Shown here in pieces: positions 1 to 9,438 of a DNA stretch of 64,000 bases. Source of the stretch: RYN-230 sp963851025. Lineage in GTDB: Bacteria; Actinomycetota; Actinomycetes; Streptosporangiales; Streptosporangiaceae. The stretch's first letter is position 1; the number at the start of each line of letters is the position of its first letter. The notes below the pieces were generated by a model, which was given only the letters and a program-made list of their open reading frames with translations, did not search any database and was not told where the DNA came from. The stretch spans positions 124,001-188,000 of the forward strand of contig CAWKOA010000035.1 of the NCBI GenBank assembly GCA_963851025.1, read 5' to 3'. The position numbers were made by a program, and so were the translations under genes.

Positions 1-466
1 TGAACACCCCGATCTCGGTGCTCGCCACCGGATCGTCCCACCGTGCCGCGCCCGGGACCTTCCGCACTGCGTCGTCGTCCGGTCCCAGCAGCGGCTGGGC
101 GTCCTCCACGGGGGAGCCGTCGGCGGCGGCCTGCTCGGCCGCCCGGACCACGTCCTCGACCTGGTCGTCGCGGACACCCGCCCGCGACACCACCCCCACC
201 GACGTGCCGCCCGCCCGCCGGCTGACCGCGATCACGGTGAGCTGGCGGGAGCGCATGACCCCGTTCGTGGTCAGCGTGTTGCCCGCCCAGCGCAGGTTCG
301 CGGTCGAGCTTTCGTCGGCGATCACGATGCAGCCGTCCGACCGGGCCGCGGCCAGCGCCCGCTCCACGATTTCCTGGGGCCCGGTACCGAGTGGACTTGT
401 GCTCACGCTGGTCGTCCCCGCCCCTGATCTGCCCGTGGTTCCTGAACTGGACTGGTGCAGGCTCAT
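1..466 (-). CDS. tldE: TldE/PmbA-family metalloprotease subunit (partial, N-terminal part)
   Basis: This is the partner of TldD in the TldD/TldE protease that trims peptides and leader sequences. The frame is open from an ATG at 466 down to the window edge, so only about 155 N-terminal residues are present and the C-terminal half lies outside. The stretch reading IVIADESSTANLRWAGNT followed by VIAVSRRAGGTSVGVVSR is typical of the PmbA N-terminal domain. TldE subunits lack the zinc motif, and none is seen here. Its ATG overlaps the tldD stop (ATGA), so the two are translationally coupled and the order is tldD then tldE. Confidence 0.85.
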   Translation of the reverse strand, partial: MSLHQSSSGTTGRSGAGTTSVSTSPLGTGPQEIVERALAAARSDGCIVIADESSTANLRWAGNTLTTNGVMRSRQLTVIAVSRRAGGTSVGVVSRAGVRDDQVEDVVRAAEQAAADGSPVEDAQPLLGPDDDAVRKVPGAARWDDPVASTEIGVF

Positions 467-2014
467 GCCCCCTCCTCCACGGTGTTGAGCACCCGGACCC
501 CGCGCATCAGCGCCGTGGGGCAGCCGTGGCTGACCGGGGCGACCTGCCCGGGCTGGCCCTTCCCGCAGTTGAACGCGCCGCCCAGCACGTACGTCTGCGG
601 GCCTCCCACCGCCTCCATGGAGTTCCAGAAGTCGGTCGTGGTGGCCTGGTAGGCCACGTCGCGCAGCTGGCCGTCCAGCCGGCCGTTGGTGATCTTGTAG
701 AAGCGCTGCCCGGTGAACTGGAAGTTGTACCGCTGCATATCGATCGACCAGCTCTTGTCGCCCTCGATGTAGATCCCGCTGGTCACGCCCGCGATCAGCT
801 CGTCGGTGCCCGGGCCATCCTCGGCCGGCTGGAGCGAGACGTTGGCCATCCGCTGGATCGGCATGTGGCCGGGGGAGTCGGCGAACGCGCACCCGTTGGA
901 CCGGCCGAACCCGGTCAGCTGGGCGATGCGGCGGTCGAGCTGGTAGCCGTTCAGCACGCCGCCGGAGATCAGGTCCCAGGACTGGGCGGCGACCCCCTCG
1001 TCGTCGTAGCCCACCGTGGACAGGCCGTGCGGCACCGTCCGGTCGCCGGTGACCCGCATCACCGGCGAGCCGTACTGCAGGCTGCCCAGCTTGTCGAGGG
1101 AGGCGAACGACGTCCCGGCGTAGGCCGCCTCGTAGCCCAGCACCCGGTCGAGCTCGGTGGCGTGCCCGATCGACTCGTGGATCACCAGCCACAGGTTGGA
1201 CGGGTGGATGACCAGGTCGTACCGGCCCGCCGTGACCGCCGGGGCGGCCAGTTTCTCGGCCAGCAGCTCCGGCAGCCGGGCCAGCTCGGCGTCGAAGTCC
1301 CAGCCGGTGCCGGTCAGGTACTCATAACCCCGCCCGGCGGGCGGGGCCAGCGTCTGCATGGTCTCGAACCGGCCGCTGGGTTCCACCGCGACCGCGGTGA
1401 GCACCGGGTGCAGTCGCACCCGCTGCTGGAGGGCGGTGGTCGCGCCGTCGGAGTAGAACTTGCACTCGCGCACCTGGACCAGTGAGGCGTCGGCGTGGTC
1501 GATCACCGGGCTGGCCATCAGCCGCCCGCTCCAGTCGGACAGCAGGGCCAGCTTGTCGCCGACGCTGACGTCGAACGGGTCCTGGTCGTAGGCGGAGACC
1601 CAGCTGACCTCCCCGTAGCCCGGGCTCGGGGGCCAGCTCGATGCGCTCGGTGTTCATCGCGGCGGCGACCCTGGCCACGTCGATGGCCTCTTCCGCGGCC
1701 CGCACCGCCGCCTGGGTGGTCAGGTCCACCGCGGCGGCGAAGCCCCAGGTCCCGTTCAGCACCACCCGGACGGCCAGGCCCAGCTCGTCCGCGTCCACCA
1801 GCGTCTCGAGGTGGCCGTCGGACAGCCCGATCTCCTGGCCCCGGATTCGCTCGGCGCGGAAATCGGCGTGCTCCGCGCCGAGCTCCCGGGCGCGCTGCAG
1901 GGCCGCGGCGGCCAGCTCGCGCAGGGGCAGGCCGGCGAACTCCGGATCGATGGGATGGCCGCTCCCCGGGTTCCCGCCGGCGGTCCGCGTGCCTGGTTCT
2001 GTGCTTGGCTGCAT
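463..2014 (-). CDS. tldD: TldD-family metalloprotease, frameshifted at about 1622
   Basis: Catalytic subunit of the TldD/TldE protease. The zinc motif HESIGH (HExxxH) is at 1162-1179, followed by ELDRVLGYEAAYAG, and the C-terminal half has the conserved block FTGQRFYKI near 700 and the glycine-rich YVLGGAFNCGKGQPGQ near the end. The N-terminal half (LVDADELGLAVRVV, GTWGFAAAVDL) lies in another frame. The two halves join at a GGG run around 1622, where removing one G restores GYGEVSWVSAYDQDPFDV. The assembled length of about 516 residues fits the family (about 480). I chose ATG 2014. The reading frame stays open upstream, so the start is uncertain. Confidence 0.85.
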
Positions 2015-2189
2015 GCCTGGTCCTGTGCCTTGTCCGATGAGTGATCCCACGCCAGGCCGGTGCTGCCGGCGGGCCGGGATGTGTACTGTGCTCCCCCAGT
2101 GGCAACCTATCCCACGCCCCATGACGGCAGCCGGGTACGCTCGCCGGGGCGCAGGAGTCAATTAGATGATCATGGAAGAAGGCACGCCG

Positions 2190-2895
2190 ATGAGCCGATC
2201 CGTCCTCGTCACCGGCGGGAACCGGGGCATCGGGCTGGCCATCGCCCGCCGCCTGGCGGCCGGCGGCGATCAGGTCACCGTGACGTCGCGGTCGGGCGAT
2301 CCCGTGCCCGGCCTGGCCACCGTGGCCTGCGACGTCCGGGACGCCGCCGCGGTGGACGAGGCCTTCGCCAAGGTCGAGGCCGAGCAGGGACCAGTCGAGG
2401 TGCTGGTCTCCAACGCCGGCATCACCCACGACCAGCTGCTCGCGCTCATGAAAGAAGACGACTTCACCGACGTGATCGACACCAACCTGGCCGGCGCGTA
2501 CCGGGTGGCCAGGCGGGCGGTGCGCGGGATGATGAAGCTGCGCCGCGGCCGGATGGTGTTCATCTCCTCGGTCGTCGGCCTGCTCGGCTCGGGCGGCCAG
2601 GCGAACTACGCGGCCTCCAAGGCCGGGCTGGTCGGCCTGGCCCGCTCGCTGGCCCGGGAACTCGGCAGCCGGAACATCACCGCCAACGTCGTGGCGCCTG
2701 GGTTCGTGGACACCGACATGACGGCGGTGCTGCCCGACGACCGGAAGGCGGCCATCCTCGGCCAGGTGCCGCTCGGCCGCCTCGCCACCGCCGGACGAGG
2801 TCGCCGCGACAGTGGCCTTCCTGGCCAGCCCGGACGCGGCCTACATCACCGGGGCGGTCATCCCGGTCGACGGCGGCCTGGGCATGGGGCACTAG
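2190..2895 (+). CDS. fabG: 3-oxoacyl-ACP reductase FabG (MabA-like SDR), one frameshift near 2795
   Basis: NADPH-dependent beta-ketoacyl-ACP reductase of type II fatty-acid synthesis. It has the SDR cofactor motif TGGNRGIG at the N-terminus, SNAG in the middle, the catalytic Ser in VFISSVVG, and YAASK with the catalytic Tyr and Lys. The reading frame breaks at about 2795 (LGRLAT, then DEVAATVAFLASPDAAYITG in the next frame). Deleting one C restores a 234-residue protein ending DGGLGMGH. The start at 2190 is preferred because an AAGAAGG ribosome site lies just upstream, rather than the upstream in-frame ATG at 2166. It pairs with the fabI gene 78 bp downstream, as mabA pairs with inhA in mycobacteria. 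Confidence 0.9.
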
Positions 2896-2973
2896 CACGG
2901 CATCGGGCGCTGGCCCGGGGCACTGGCCCCGGGCACTGGCCCGGCATGGGCCACGAGAGGGAAAGAGACAGCG

Positions 2974-3738
2974 ATGGGAATCCTGGACGGCAAGCGGATC
3001 CTGGTCACGGGCGTGCTCACCGACTCATCGATCGCCTTCCACGTGGCGCGGGTCGCCCAGCAGGAAGGCGCCCGGGTGGTGCTGACCGGGTACGGCCGGC
3101 TCAGCCTGGTGGAGCGCATCGCCAAGCGGCTCCCCGACCCGCCGCCCGTCATCGAGCTCGACGTCACCGACGAGGCCCAGCTCAGCTCGCTGGCCGAGCG
3201 GGTCAGCGGCCACCTGGACGGGCTCGACGGGGTGGTCCACGCGATCGGGTTCGCGCCGCAGGCCGCGCTGGGCGGCAACTTCCTGCAGACCGAGTGGGCT
3301 GACGTGGCCACCGCGCTGCAGGTATCGACCTACTCGCTCAAGGCGCTCGCGGTCGCGGCGCTGCCGCTGATGCCCGCCGGGGGATCCGTGGTCGGCCTCG
3401 ACTTCGACGCTGCGCTGGCCTGGCCCGGGTATGACTGGATGGGGGTGGCCAAGGCCGGCCTGGAGTCCTGCGCCCGGTACCTGGCCCGTGATCTCGGGCC
3501 GAAAGGTGTCCGGGTCAACCTGGTGTCGGCCGGCCCGCTGCGGACCATGGCCGCCAAGAGCATCCCCGGGTTCGACGGCCTCACCGACCTGTGGGACAGC
3601 CGGGCCCCGCTGGGCTGGGACGTCACCGACGCCGAGCCCGCCGCGCGGGCCTGCGTCGCGCTGCTGTCCGACTGGTTCCCCGCCACCACCGGCGACATCG
3701 TGCACTCCGACGGCGGCGTCCATGCGGTCGGGGGCTGA
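2974..3738 (+). CDS. fabI: Enoyl-ACP reductase FabI (InhA-like)
   Basis: NADH-dependent enoyl-ACP reductase that completes the elongation cycle started by the neighbouring FabG. The intact 254-residue protein begins MGILDGKRILVTG, followed by TDSSIAFHVARVAQ, which closely follows InhA. The catalytic pair is Tyr153 and Lys160 (YDWMGVAK), with the wide Y-x6-K spacing of FabI rather than Y-x3-K. The C-terminus LLSDWFPATTGDIVHSDGG is also InhA-like. A purine-rich site (GAGAGGGAAAGAG) precedes the ATG. Isoniazid and triclosan sensitivity cannot be judged from sequence alone. Confidence 0.95.
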   Translation: MGILDGKRILVTGVLTDSSIAFHVARVAQQEGARVVLTGYGRLSLVERIAKRLPDPPPVIELDVTDEAQLSSLAERVSGHLDGLDGVVHAIGFAPQAALGGNFLQTEWADVATALQVSTYSLKALAVAALPLMPAGGSVVGLDFDAALAWPGYDWMGVAKAGLESCARYLARDLGPKGVRVNLVSAGPLRTMAAKSIPGFDGLTDLWDSRAPLGWDVTDAEPAARACVALLSDWFPATTGDIVHSDGGVHAVGG

Positions 3739-3815
3739 GCGGTCGGGGGCTGAGCGGCCGGCGGCCGGGCGGCTGGAGGCTGGAGAAGTTGGCGGCTGAG
3801 GAGTTGGCGGCTGAG
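3722..3815 (+). repeat. Short tandem repeats around the fabI stop and purU start
   Basis: The unit GCGGTCGGGGGCTGA occurs twice in direct succession across the fabI stop codon. It is followed by related GCGGC/GGAGGCTGG units and by two copies of GTTGGCGGCTGAG at about 3788-3815. The repeats create alternative stops and TTG starts, so slippage here would move gene boundaries. Confidence 0.7.
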
Positions 3816-4701
3816 CGCAGCGGCCCGCCCGGTGCGGGCCCCAGGCAGCTGGTGCTCACCCTGTCCTGCCCGGACCGGCCCGGGATCGTCCACGCGGTCG
3901 CCGCGTTCCTGCACGGCTCGGGGGCCAACATCCTGGACAGCCAGCAGTTCGCGGACCTGACCATGAACCGCTTCTTCATGCGGGTGCACGTCGAGACGCT
4001 GGGTCCGGCGCCCGCGGACGTGCCCGGCCCTGCGGGCCGGGTTCGGGCCCATCGCGGGCGAGTTCGGCATGGACTGGGACCTGCACGACCTGGCCATCCG
4101 CCCGCGTGTGCTGATCATGGTGTCCAAGGAGGGGCACTGCCTCAACGACCTGCTCTACCGCCGGGAGGCGGAGTCGCTGGCCATCGAGGTGCCGCTGGTC
4201 GTCGGCAACCATCCCGACCTGGCCCGCCTCGCGGCCGGGCACGGGGTGCCGTTCGAGCACGTGCCGGTCGGCCCGGACCCGGCCAGCCGGGCCGAGGCCG
4301 AGGGGCGGCTGCTCGACCTGGTCGCCGCGCACCGCATCGATCTCGTGGTGCTGGCCCGGTACATGCGGATCCTGTCCCCGGAGGTCTGCGCGAAGCTGGC
4401 CGGCCGGATCATCAACATCCACCACTCGTTCCTGCCCAGCTTCCGCGGCGCCCGGCCGTACCAGCAGGCGTACGAGTACGGCGTGAAGGTGATCGGCGCG
4501 ACCGCGCACTACGTCACGGCCGAACTGGACGAGGGCCCGGTCATCGAGCAGGAGGTGGCCCGGGTGGAGCACACCGCCGCCCCGCCGCAGCTGGCCGCGA
4601 TCGGGCGGGACGCGGAGCGGGTCGCGCTGGCCCGGGCGGTGCGCTGGCACGCCGAGCACCGCATCCTGCTGCACGGCCGCCGCACGGTCATTTTCAAGTA
4701 G
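3789..4701 (+). CDS. purU: Formyltetrahydrofolate deformylase PurU, frameshifted near 4022
   Basis: Hydrolyses 10-formyl-THF to formate and THF, balancing one-carbon pools. The N-terminal ACT-type domain reads LVLTLSCPDRPGIVHAV and MNRFFMRVHVE. The formyltransferase domain (RVLIMVSKEGHCLNDLLYR, then RIINIHHSFLPSFRGARPY, GATAHYVTAELDEGPVIEQ) follows in another frame. Removing one G near 4022 joins ADVPALRAGFGPIAGEFG. The catalytic Asn-His-Asp set is visible in NIHHSF and LDEGP. The start is uncertain: there is no ATG or GTG in a suitable place, and TTG 3789 or TTG 3804 would give about 300 residues. It lies 50 bp after fabI. Confidence 0.88.
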
Positions 4702-4739
4702 CACGCTGATTTCACCGCGCCTGACATTAAGGAGACAGC

Positions 4740-5609
4740 GTGGAGCGCACAGTTCGCACCCCGGACGGCCGGACGCTGGCTGTCCAGGAGTCCGGTGATC
4801 TCGCCGGCCTGCCGGTCCTGGTCCACATGGGCACGCCAAACTCCAGGCAGGTTTATGGCCCGAACGCGCGGGATGCCGCCGCCCGTGGGCTGCGGCTCAT
4901 CAGCTACGACCGGCCGGGCTACGGAGGGTCCTCGCCGCAGCCGGGGCGCACCGTTGCCGGCTGCGCCGGCGATGTCCGCGCGATCTGCGCTGAACTCGGC
5001 ATCGACCGGCTGGCCATGTGGGGCATCTCAGGCGGCGGCCCGCACGTGCTCGCGTGCGCTGCCCTGCTCCCGGACCTGGTGACCGCCGCCGCCTCGCTCG
5101 CCTCGCTGGCCCCGTACGGCGCCGAAGGCCTTGATTATTTCGCCGGCATGGGCCAGGAGAACGTGGATGACTTCCGCCTGTTCCTCACGGATGAGGCGGC
5201 GGCCAGGGCAAAAACGGACCAGGACCGGGAGGAACTCCTGGCCACGCCGCCCGAGGATGCGGCCAAGGCGATGGAATCACTCCTCACGCCGACAGATGCC
5301 GCGGCCCTGCGCGGCGAGCTGGCCGAATACCTGACCTCCTCCGCGCAGGACGGTCTAGCGCCCGGCAGCCAGGGATGGTGGGACGACAACTGCATGATCA
5401 GGCCGTGGGGATTCGACCTGTCCGGCATCACTGTCCCGGTCCTGCTGCTGCACGGCAGGCAGGACATGTTCGTGCCGTTCGGCCACGGCGAATGGCTGGC
5501 CGCGCACATTCCGGGCGTCGAGGCCCGGCTGCTCGACGACGACGGGCACCTGACGCTGCTGCAGAATCGTGTACCCGAGGTGCATGCCTGGCTGTCGGAA
5601 CACCTGTAG
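4740..5609 (+). CDS. Alpha/beta-fold hydrolase
   Basis: A 289-residue hydrolase of unknown substrate. The nucleophile elbow is GISGGG with Ser97. The probable acid is Asp242 in HGRQDMFVP, and the His is His270 in DDDGHLTL, giving a complete catalytic triad in the expected order. The oxyanion region is HMGTPNSRQVYGP and is followed by ISYDRPGYGGS. No signal peptide is seen, so it is cytoplasmic. The GTG start is preceded by AAGGAG at good spacing. It is convergent with the RecD2 gene 9 bp away. The family includes haloalkane dehalogenases, esterases and proline iminopeptidases, and sequence alone does not choose between them. Confidence 0.85.
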   Translation: MERTVRTPDGRTLAVQESGDLAGLPVLVHMGTPNSRQVYGPNARDAAARGLRLISYDRPGYGGSSPQPGRTVAGCAGDVRAICAELGIDRLAMWGISGGGPHVLACAALLPDLVTAAASLASLAPYGAEGLDYFAGMGQENVDDFRLFLTDEAAARAKTDQDREELLATPPEDAAKAMESLLTPTDAAALRGELAEYLTSSAQDGLAPGSQGWWDDNCMIRPWGFDLSGITVPVLLLHGRQDMFVPFGHGEWLAAHIPGVEARLLDDDGHLTLLQNRVPEVHAWLSEHL

Positions 5610-5618
5610 CGGGCCGGC

Positions 5619-7775
5619 CTACATCCCGGCCAGGAGGGCGGCCAGCCGGGTCTCCCGCGGCGGCTCGCCGATGGTGGACACCGCCCGGGCCAGCGCGGGA
5701 CCAGCCCCGTGCACCACGGACAGGTGACGCTGCGCCCGGGTCAGGGCGGTGTAGACCAGCGGCCGGGACAGCATCCCCGCCGCCTCCGCGGGGAACACCG
5801 CGACCACCGCGGGCCACTCGGACCCCTGGGCCCGGTGCACGGTCAGCGCCCAGCCGTGCCGCAGGTCGCTGAGGAACTTGTCCGGCACGCACACGGGCGC
5901 GGCGGGGAAGGCCACCTGCAGCCCGCCCTCGGCGCGGCCCACCACGGTGCCGACCTCGCCGTTGCTGAATCCCGCGTCGGCGTGGTTGGCCACCGAGACC
6001 ACCCGGTCACCGGGGTCGAAGCCGCCGTGCGCGCCGGGCCCGGGATTGAGCCGCTCCTTGAGGGCCCGGTTCAGCTCGATGGTCCCGGCGGGCCCCTTGT
6101 GCACCGGGGTGATCACCTGGATGTCGGCCGCCGGGATGCCCAGCGCCCGCGGGATGGAGTCGGTGACGAGCTGCATCACCCGGTGCGCGGCGTCGCCGCT
6201 GGTCCGGGCGGCCAGCACGACCACCTCGCGGTCCGGCGAGTCCACCGGGGGCAGCGTGCCGCCGCGCACCGCCGTGGCCAGCCGGGCGATGACGCCGCCG
6301 TCGCGCTGGCGGTAGAGCCGGGTCAGCTCGGTGACCGGCACGGCGCCGGAGTCGATGATGTCCCCGAGCACCCGGCCCGGCCCGATCGAGGGCAGCTGCG
6401 CGGGGTCACCCACGAGCAGCAGCCTGGCCCCGTCCGGGCACGCCTCGACCAGCGCTGGGGCGAGCTCCGCGTCGAGCATCGACGCCTCGTCCACCACCAC
6501 TAGTTCCGCGTCGAGCGGCCATTCCTCGTTCCGGCTGAACACCCAGGCCGGCTCGCCGGGGCCGCCGGGATGGCCGCCTGTGGCGCGCGGCGCGCCGGGA
6601 CCTGCCGCCGGGTCGCCGGCCCGCGCCCCGCCCTGCGCCCCGAGCAGCCGGTGCACGGTCGTGGCCGGGGCGCCGGTGAGTTCCTCCAGCCGTTTCGCGG
6701 CCCGGCCGGTCGGGGCGGCCAGGGCCACGGTCAGGCCACGTTCCGCGGCCATCGCCACCACGGCCGCCACCGTGCGGCTCTTGCCGGTTCCCGGCCCGCC
6801 GGTGAGGACGGACACCCCGTGCCCGGCGGCCGCCTGGACCGCCGCCTGCTGGGCCGGGTCCAGGGCCGCGGGGTCCGCAGCCGGGCCGGGGTCCGCAGCC
6901 GGGCCGGGGTCCGCAGCCGGGCCGGGGTCCGCGGGGTCGAGCGGCTCGGCCAGGGCCGCGAGCCGCTGCAATCCCTCGGCGAGGGTCTCCTCCGCCATGG
7001 CGTAGCGGGCCAGCGCCAGCAGGACGCCGGCCGCAGCCGGCCCCGCGTCGCCGCCACCGTCTGCACCGTCCAGATCCGCGCCGGCCTCATCCACGCTGGC
7101 CTCATCCACACTGGCCTCATCGGGGAACTCATCCCCGGCCGGGTCCGGCCCCTCGCCGGGCTCCGCCTCGAACGGCAGCACGCCACCCTCATCCACCGCC
7201 GCGGCGATGGCGGCCGCCGGATCCTCGATCCGGAACCTGGCCAGGGCGCCGGCGATCACCCCGGCGGGGACCGCGGTGTGGCCGTCCCGCGCCGCCCGGG
7301 CCAGCAGGTAGCTCACCAGCGCCCGGCCGCGCCGCGGATCCTGGGGGGTGGCCTGGCCGGGCAGCAGCTTCCGGGCGAACCAGTCCGCCTGATCCGGCCG
7401 GATCTGGGGCAGCGCCAGCAGCCGCCACGGGTCCTGGCGCAGCTGGTCCTGGGCGCTGCGGCCCAGCATGGCCACGGCTGGCCCGGCGAACCGGGCCGGC
7501 ACCTGGCAGGCGGCCAGCAGCTGCGCGGTCTCGTAACAGGGCCGGGCGTCATGGAATGCGGCCGCGAGCCAGTCGGCCCGCTCCCCGCTGACCCCGTCGA
7601 TGAGCTTCAGGCGGTCCGCGGTGACCAGCTCTGGCGCGGTAATGCCCGCGGCGGCCAGCTGCCCGGCCAGTTTGCGGCCCAGCCCAGGCCACAGGCCAGC
7701 CGCGCAGAACTCACCGAACACGTCGGGAAAATCGTCGGGCACCGGCGTCCCGCCCACCTCAGCTACCGCGGACAT
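5619..7775 (-). CDS. recD2: RecD2-type ATP-dependent DNA helicase (AAA family)
   Basis: A 718-residue superfamily 1B 5'-3' helicase, stand-alone with no recB or recC nearby. The N-terminal third carries the helix-hairpin-helix region of RecD2 (LIDGVSGERADWL and GLGRKLAGQLAAAGI). Walker A GGPGTGKS lies around residue 327, VVVDEASM is Walker B, GDPAQLPSIGPG is motif III, and LTVHRAQGSEW is motif VI near the C-terminus. A linker before Walker A consists of three perfect 18-bp repeats coding for alternating DPGPAA. A second acidic repeat (EASVDEASVDEAG) lies earlier. Unlike most neighbours it has no frameshift. It is divergent from the FHA gene. Confidence 0.9.
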   Translation of the reverse strand: MSAVAEVGGTPVPDDFPDVFGEFCAAGLWPGLGRKLAGQLAAAGITAPELVTADRLKLIDGVSGERADWLAAAFHDARPCYETAQLLAACQVPARFAGPAVAMLGRSAQDQLRQDPWRLLALPQIRPDQADWFARKLLPGQATPQDPRRGRALVSYLLARAARDGHTAVPAGVIAGALARFRIEDPAAAIAAAVDEGGVLPFEAEPGEGPDPAGDEFPDEASVDEASVDEAGADLDGADGGGDAGPAAAGVLLALARYAMAEETLAEGLQRLAALAEPLDPADPGPAADPGPAADPGPAADPAALDPAQQAAVQAAAGHGVSVLTGGPGTGKSRTVAAVVAMAAERGLTVALAAPTGRAAKRLEELTGAPATTVHRLLGAQGGARAGDPAAGPGAPRATGGHPGGPGEPAWVFSRNEEWPLDAELVVVDEASMLDAELAPALVEACPDGARLLLVGDPAQLPSIGPGRVLGDIIDSGAVPVTELTRLYRQRDGGVIARLATAVRGGTLPPVDSPDREVVVLAARTSGDAAHRVMQLVTDSIPRALGIPAADIQVITPVHKGPAGTIELNRALKERLNPGPGAHGGFDPGDRVVSVANHADAGFSNGEVGTVVGRAEGGLQVAFPAAPVCVPDKFLSDLRHGWALTVHRAQGSEWPAVVAVFPAEAAGMLSRPLVYTALTRAQRHLSVVHGAGPALARAVSTIGEPPRETRLAALLAGM
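6871..6933 (-). repeat. Three and a half copies of an 18-bp tandem repeat within recD2
   Basis: The unit GGGTCCGCAGCCGGGCCG on the plus strand is repeated perfectly at 6871-6888, 6889-6906 and 6907-6924, with a partial unit to 6933. It encodes a Pro/Ala/Asp linker immediately ahead of the helicase core. Because 18 is a multiple of three, copy-number change would alter linker length without breaking the frame. Confidence 0.95.
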
Positions 7776-7946
7776 CGAAGGCCAGCCTAGCCGGGGAGCC
7801 CGACAATGCCCGGCAGCGAAACAGGCCCCTGGGCGAAACGGCGCCGGCCCGGGAAGCCGCCGGATTGGCCGGGCCGTTTCCGGGGGCCCGCGGGAGGTGA
7901 ATTCTTTCGCTTGTGCCCGTGGCTGACCTCACTGATACTCGGGACC

Positions 7947-8581
7947 ATGGAAGGGAACCCGGGCGGTGGCGCGCCTGCGGACCGTCCTGATCCGCCGCGC
8001 CACCGATGGCGGCCAGCTGACCGTGTCCGCGTGTCAGACGCCGACCGTGAGGCGGTCATCAGCCAGCTCAGCGAGCGGTACGCCGAGGGCCGCCTGACTC
8101 ATGACACGCTGGACCACCGGCTGGGCGCAGCGCTGCGGGCCCGCTACCAGCATGATCTGCAGGCGGTGCTGGCCGACCTGCCGTCCCGGCGCCGGCTGGG
8201 CGACGTCGCAGCGGCCTACTGGCAGCGCGGCTGGTCCGCGCTGACCAGCATGATGGCGGGCCCGCCGGCCCGGGGCCGGCCCCCGCCCGGGTGCTGGCCT
8301 TCCCGTCCGGCGGGCAGAGCCGGTTCACCATCGGCCGCGACGCCGCCTGCGACATGGTGCTGCCCGACCCGACCGTCTCCCGCTGGCACGCCGGGCTCAG
8401 GCGCGAGGACAGCGGCTGGATGCTGGATGACCTGGGATCCACCAACGGCACCAGGCTGAACGGCTGGCGGGTCAGGGCCTGGGTTCCGGTGCGGGACGGC
8501 GATCTGGTCAGCTTCGGCGCGGTCAGCTACGTGTTCGGGCGGGCCGGCGGCGGCGCGGGGCTGCCCCAGGCGGGCGGCTAG
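7947..8581 (+). CDS. DUF1707 and FHA domain protein, frameshifted near 8287
   Basis: The N-terminal part, RVRVSDADREAVISQLSERY followed by AEGRLTHDTLDHRLGAAL, is the DUF1707 domain common in actinobacterial regulators and membrane proteins. After a short linker the frame breaks near 8287. A forkhead-associated domain then follows: FTIGRDAACDMVLPDPTVSR, WHAGLR, GSTNGTRLNG. It holds the phosphothreonine-binding Arg (IGR), Ser (VSRWH) and Asn (STNGT) residues. It should bind phosphorylated partners of Ser/Thr kinases in the cytoplasm. The break needs one missing base, giving about 211 residues. GATACT lies 7 nt before the ATG, so the message may be leaderless. Confidence 0.85.
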
Positions 8582-8656
8582 ACCAGCCGGTGAGCATCCG
8601 GTAGCGGCCCGCGAGCAGCCCGCCGCCACGTTTTTCCACCAGCCCTGCCGACCCTT

Positions 8657-8662
8657 TAGAGT
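8657..8662 (+). promoter_or_regulatory. -10 element TAGAGT for a leaderless message
   Basis: TAGAGT ends 6 nt before the GTG start at 8669, the spacing expected if transcription begins at the start codon. No ribosome site is present in between. No convincing -35 is seen. Confidence 0.5.
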
Positions 8663-8668
8663 CATGGC

Positions 8669-9433
8669 GTGACGTTGGTATTGCTGGTGCGGCATGGGCT
8701 GACGGCCGGGACGGGAACTGTCCTCACCGGCCGGACCCCGGGAATCCCGCTGGATGACCGGGGCCGGGCCCAGGCCGTGGCACTGGCCGCCCGGCTGGCC
8801 GACGTGCCGCTGGACGCGATCATCACCAGCCCGCTGGACCGCTGCCGGGAGACCGCCGAGGCCATCGCCGCGGCCCGGGACGGCTCCGCGCTGGCCGTCC
8901 AGCAAGACGAGCAGTTCGCCGAGGTCAAGTACGGGGACTGGACGGGCCAGCCGCTCAAGAAGCTGGCCAAGGACCCGCTGTGGCGGGTGGTGCAGGCGCA
9001 TCCCAGCGCGGTGCGCTTCCCCGGGAAGGACGCGGAGTCCATGCCCGAGGTGCAGCACCGCGCCGTGAACGCGGTCCGGGAGTGGAACGCCAGGCTGGGC
9101 AAGGACGCGGTCTACCTGATCTGCTCGCACGGCGACGTCATCAAGTCGGTCATCGCGGACAGTCTCGGCCTGCACCTGGACCTGAGCCAGCGCATCCAGG
9201 TCGATCCGTGCTCGCTGAGCGTCATCCGGTACACCCCGCTTCGGCCTTTCCTGGTACGAATGAATGACACTGGCCGCACCGCCGCCGGGCTGGCCAGGCC
9301 CCACGATGCCGGAGCCGGCGCGGGGAAGGCGGCGGCAAATGGCGGAGCGCCGCCGCAGGCGGCCGCTGAGGCAGCGTCCCGGTCCCCGTTCGGGGAGGGT
9401 GACGCGGCCATCGGCGGGGGAGCGGGAGGATAA
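8669..9433 (+). CDS. Histidine-phosphatase family protein (phosphoglycerate-mutase-like)
   Basis: A 254-residue member of the actinobacterial MSMEG_4193/Rv2135c group. The catalytic motif VRHGLT is at the N-terminus, followed by SPLDRCRETAEAI, the acid EVKYGDWTG and the second catalytic His in ICSHGDVIK. The last 50 residues are a low-complexity Ala/Gly tail. It is the first gene of a conserved trio (phosphatase, DUF3090, PI-kinase-like) separated by only a few bases. The substrate is not known. Residues match acid phosphatase or phosphomutase activity. Confidence 0.88.
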   Translation: MTLVLLVRHGLTAGTGTVLTGRTPGIPLDDRGRAQAVALAARLADVPLDAIITSPLDRCRETAEAIAAARDGSALAVQQDEQFAEVKYGDWTGQPLKKLAKDPLWRVVQAHPSAVRFPGKDAESMPEVQHRAVNAVREWNARLGKDAVYLICSHGDVIKSVIADSLGLHLDLSQRIQVDPCSLSVIRYTPLRPFLVRMNDTGRTAAGLARPHDAGAGAGKAAANGGAPPQAAAEAASRSPFGEGDAAIGGGAGG

Positions 9434-9438
9434 GGATC

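Noticed and set aside
1981..2040. Tandem repeat TGCCTGGT/CTGTGC in the tldD 5' region as a regulatory array
   Set aside because: The units are short and imperfect and fall in the likely N-terminal coding region, so chance repetition is adequate.
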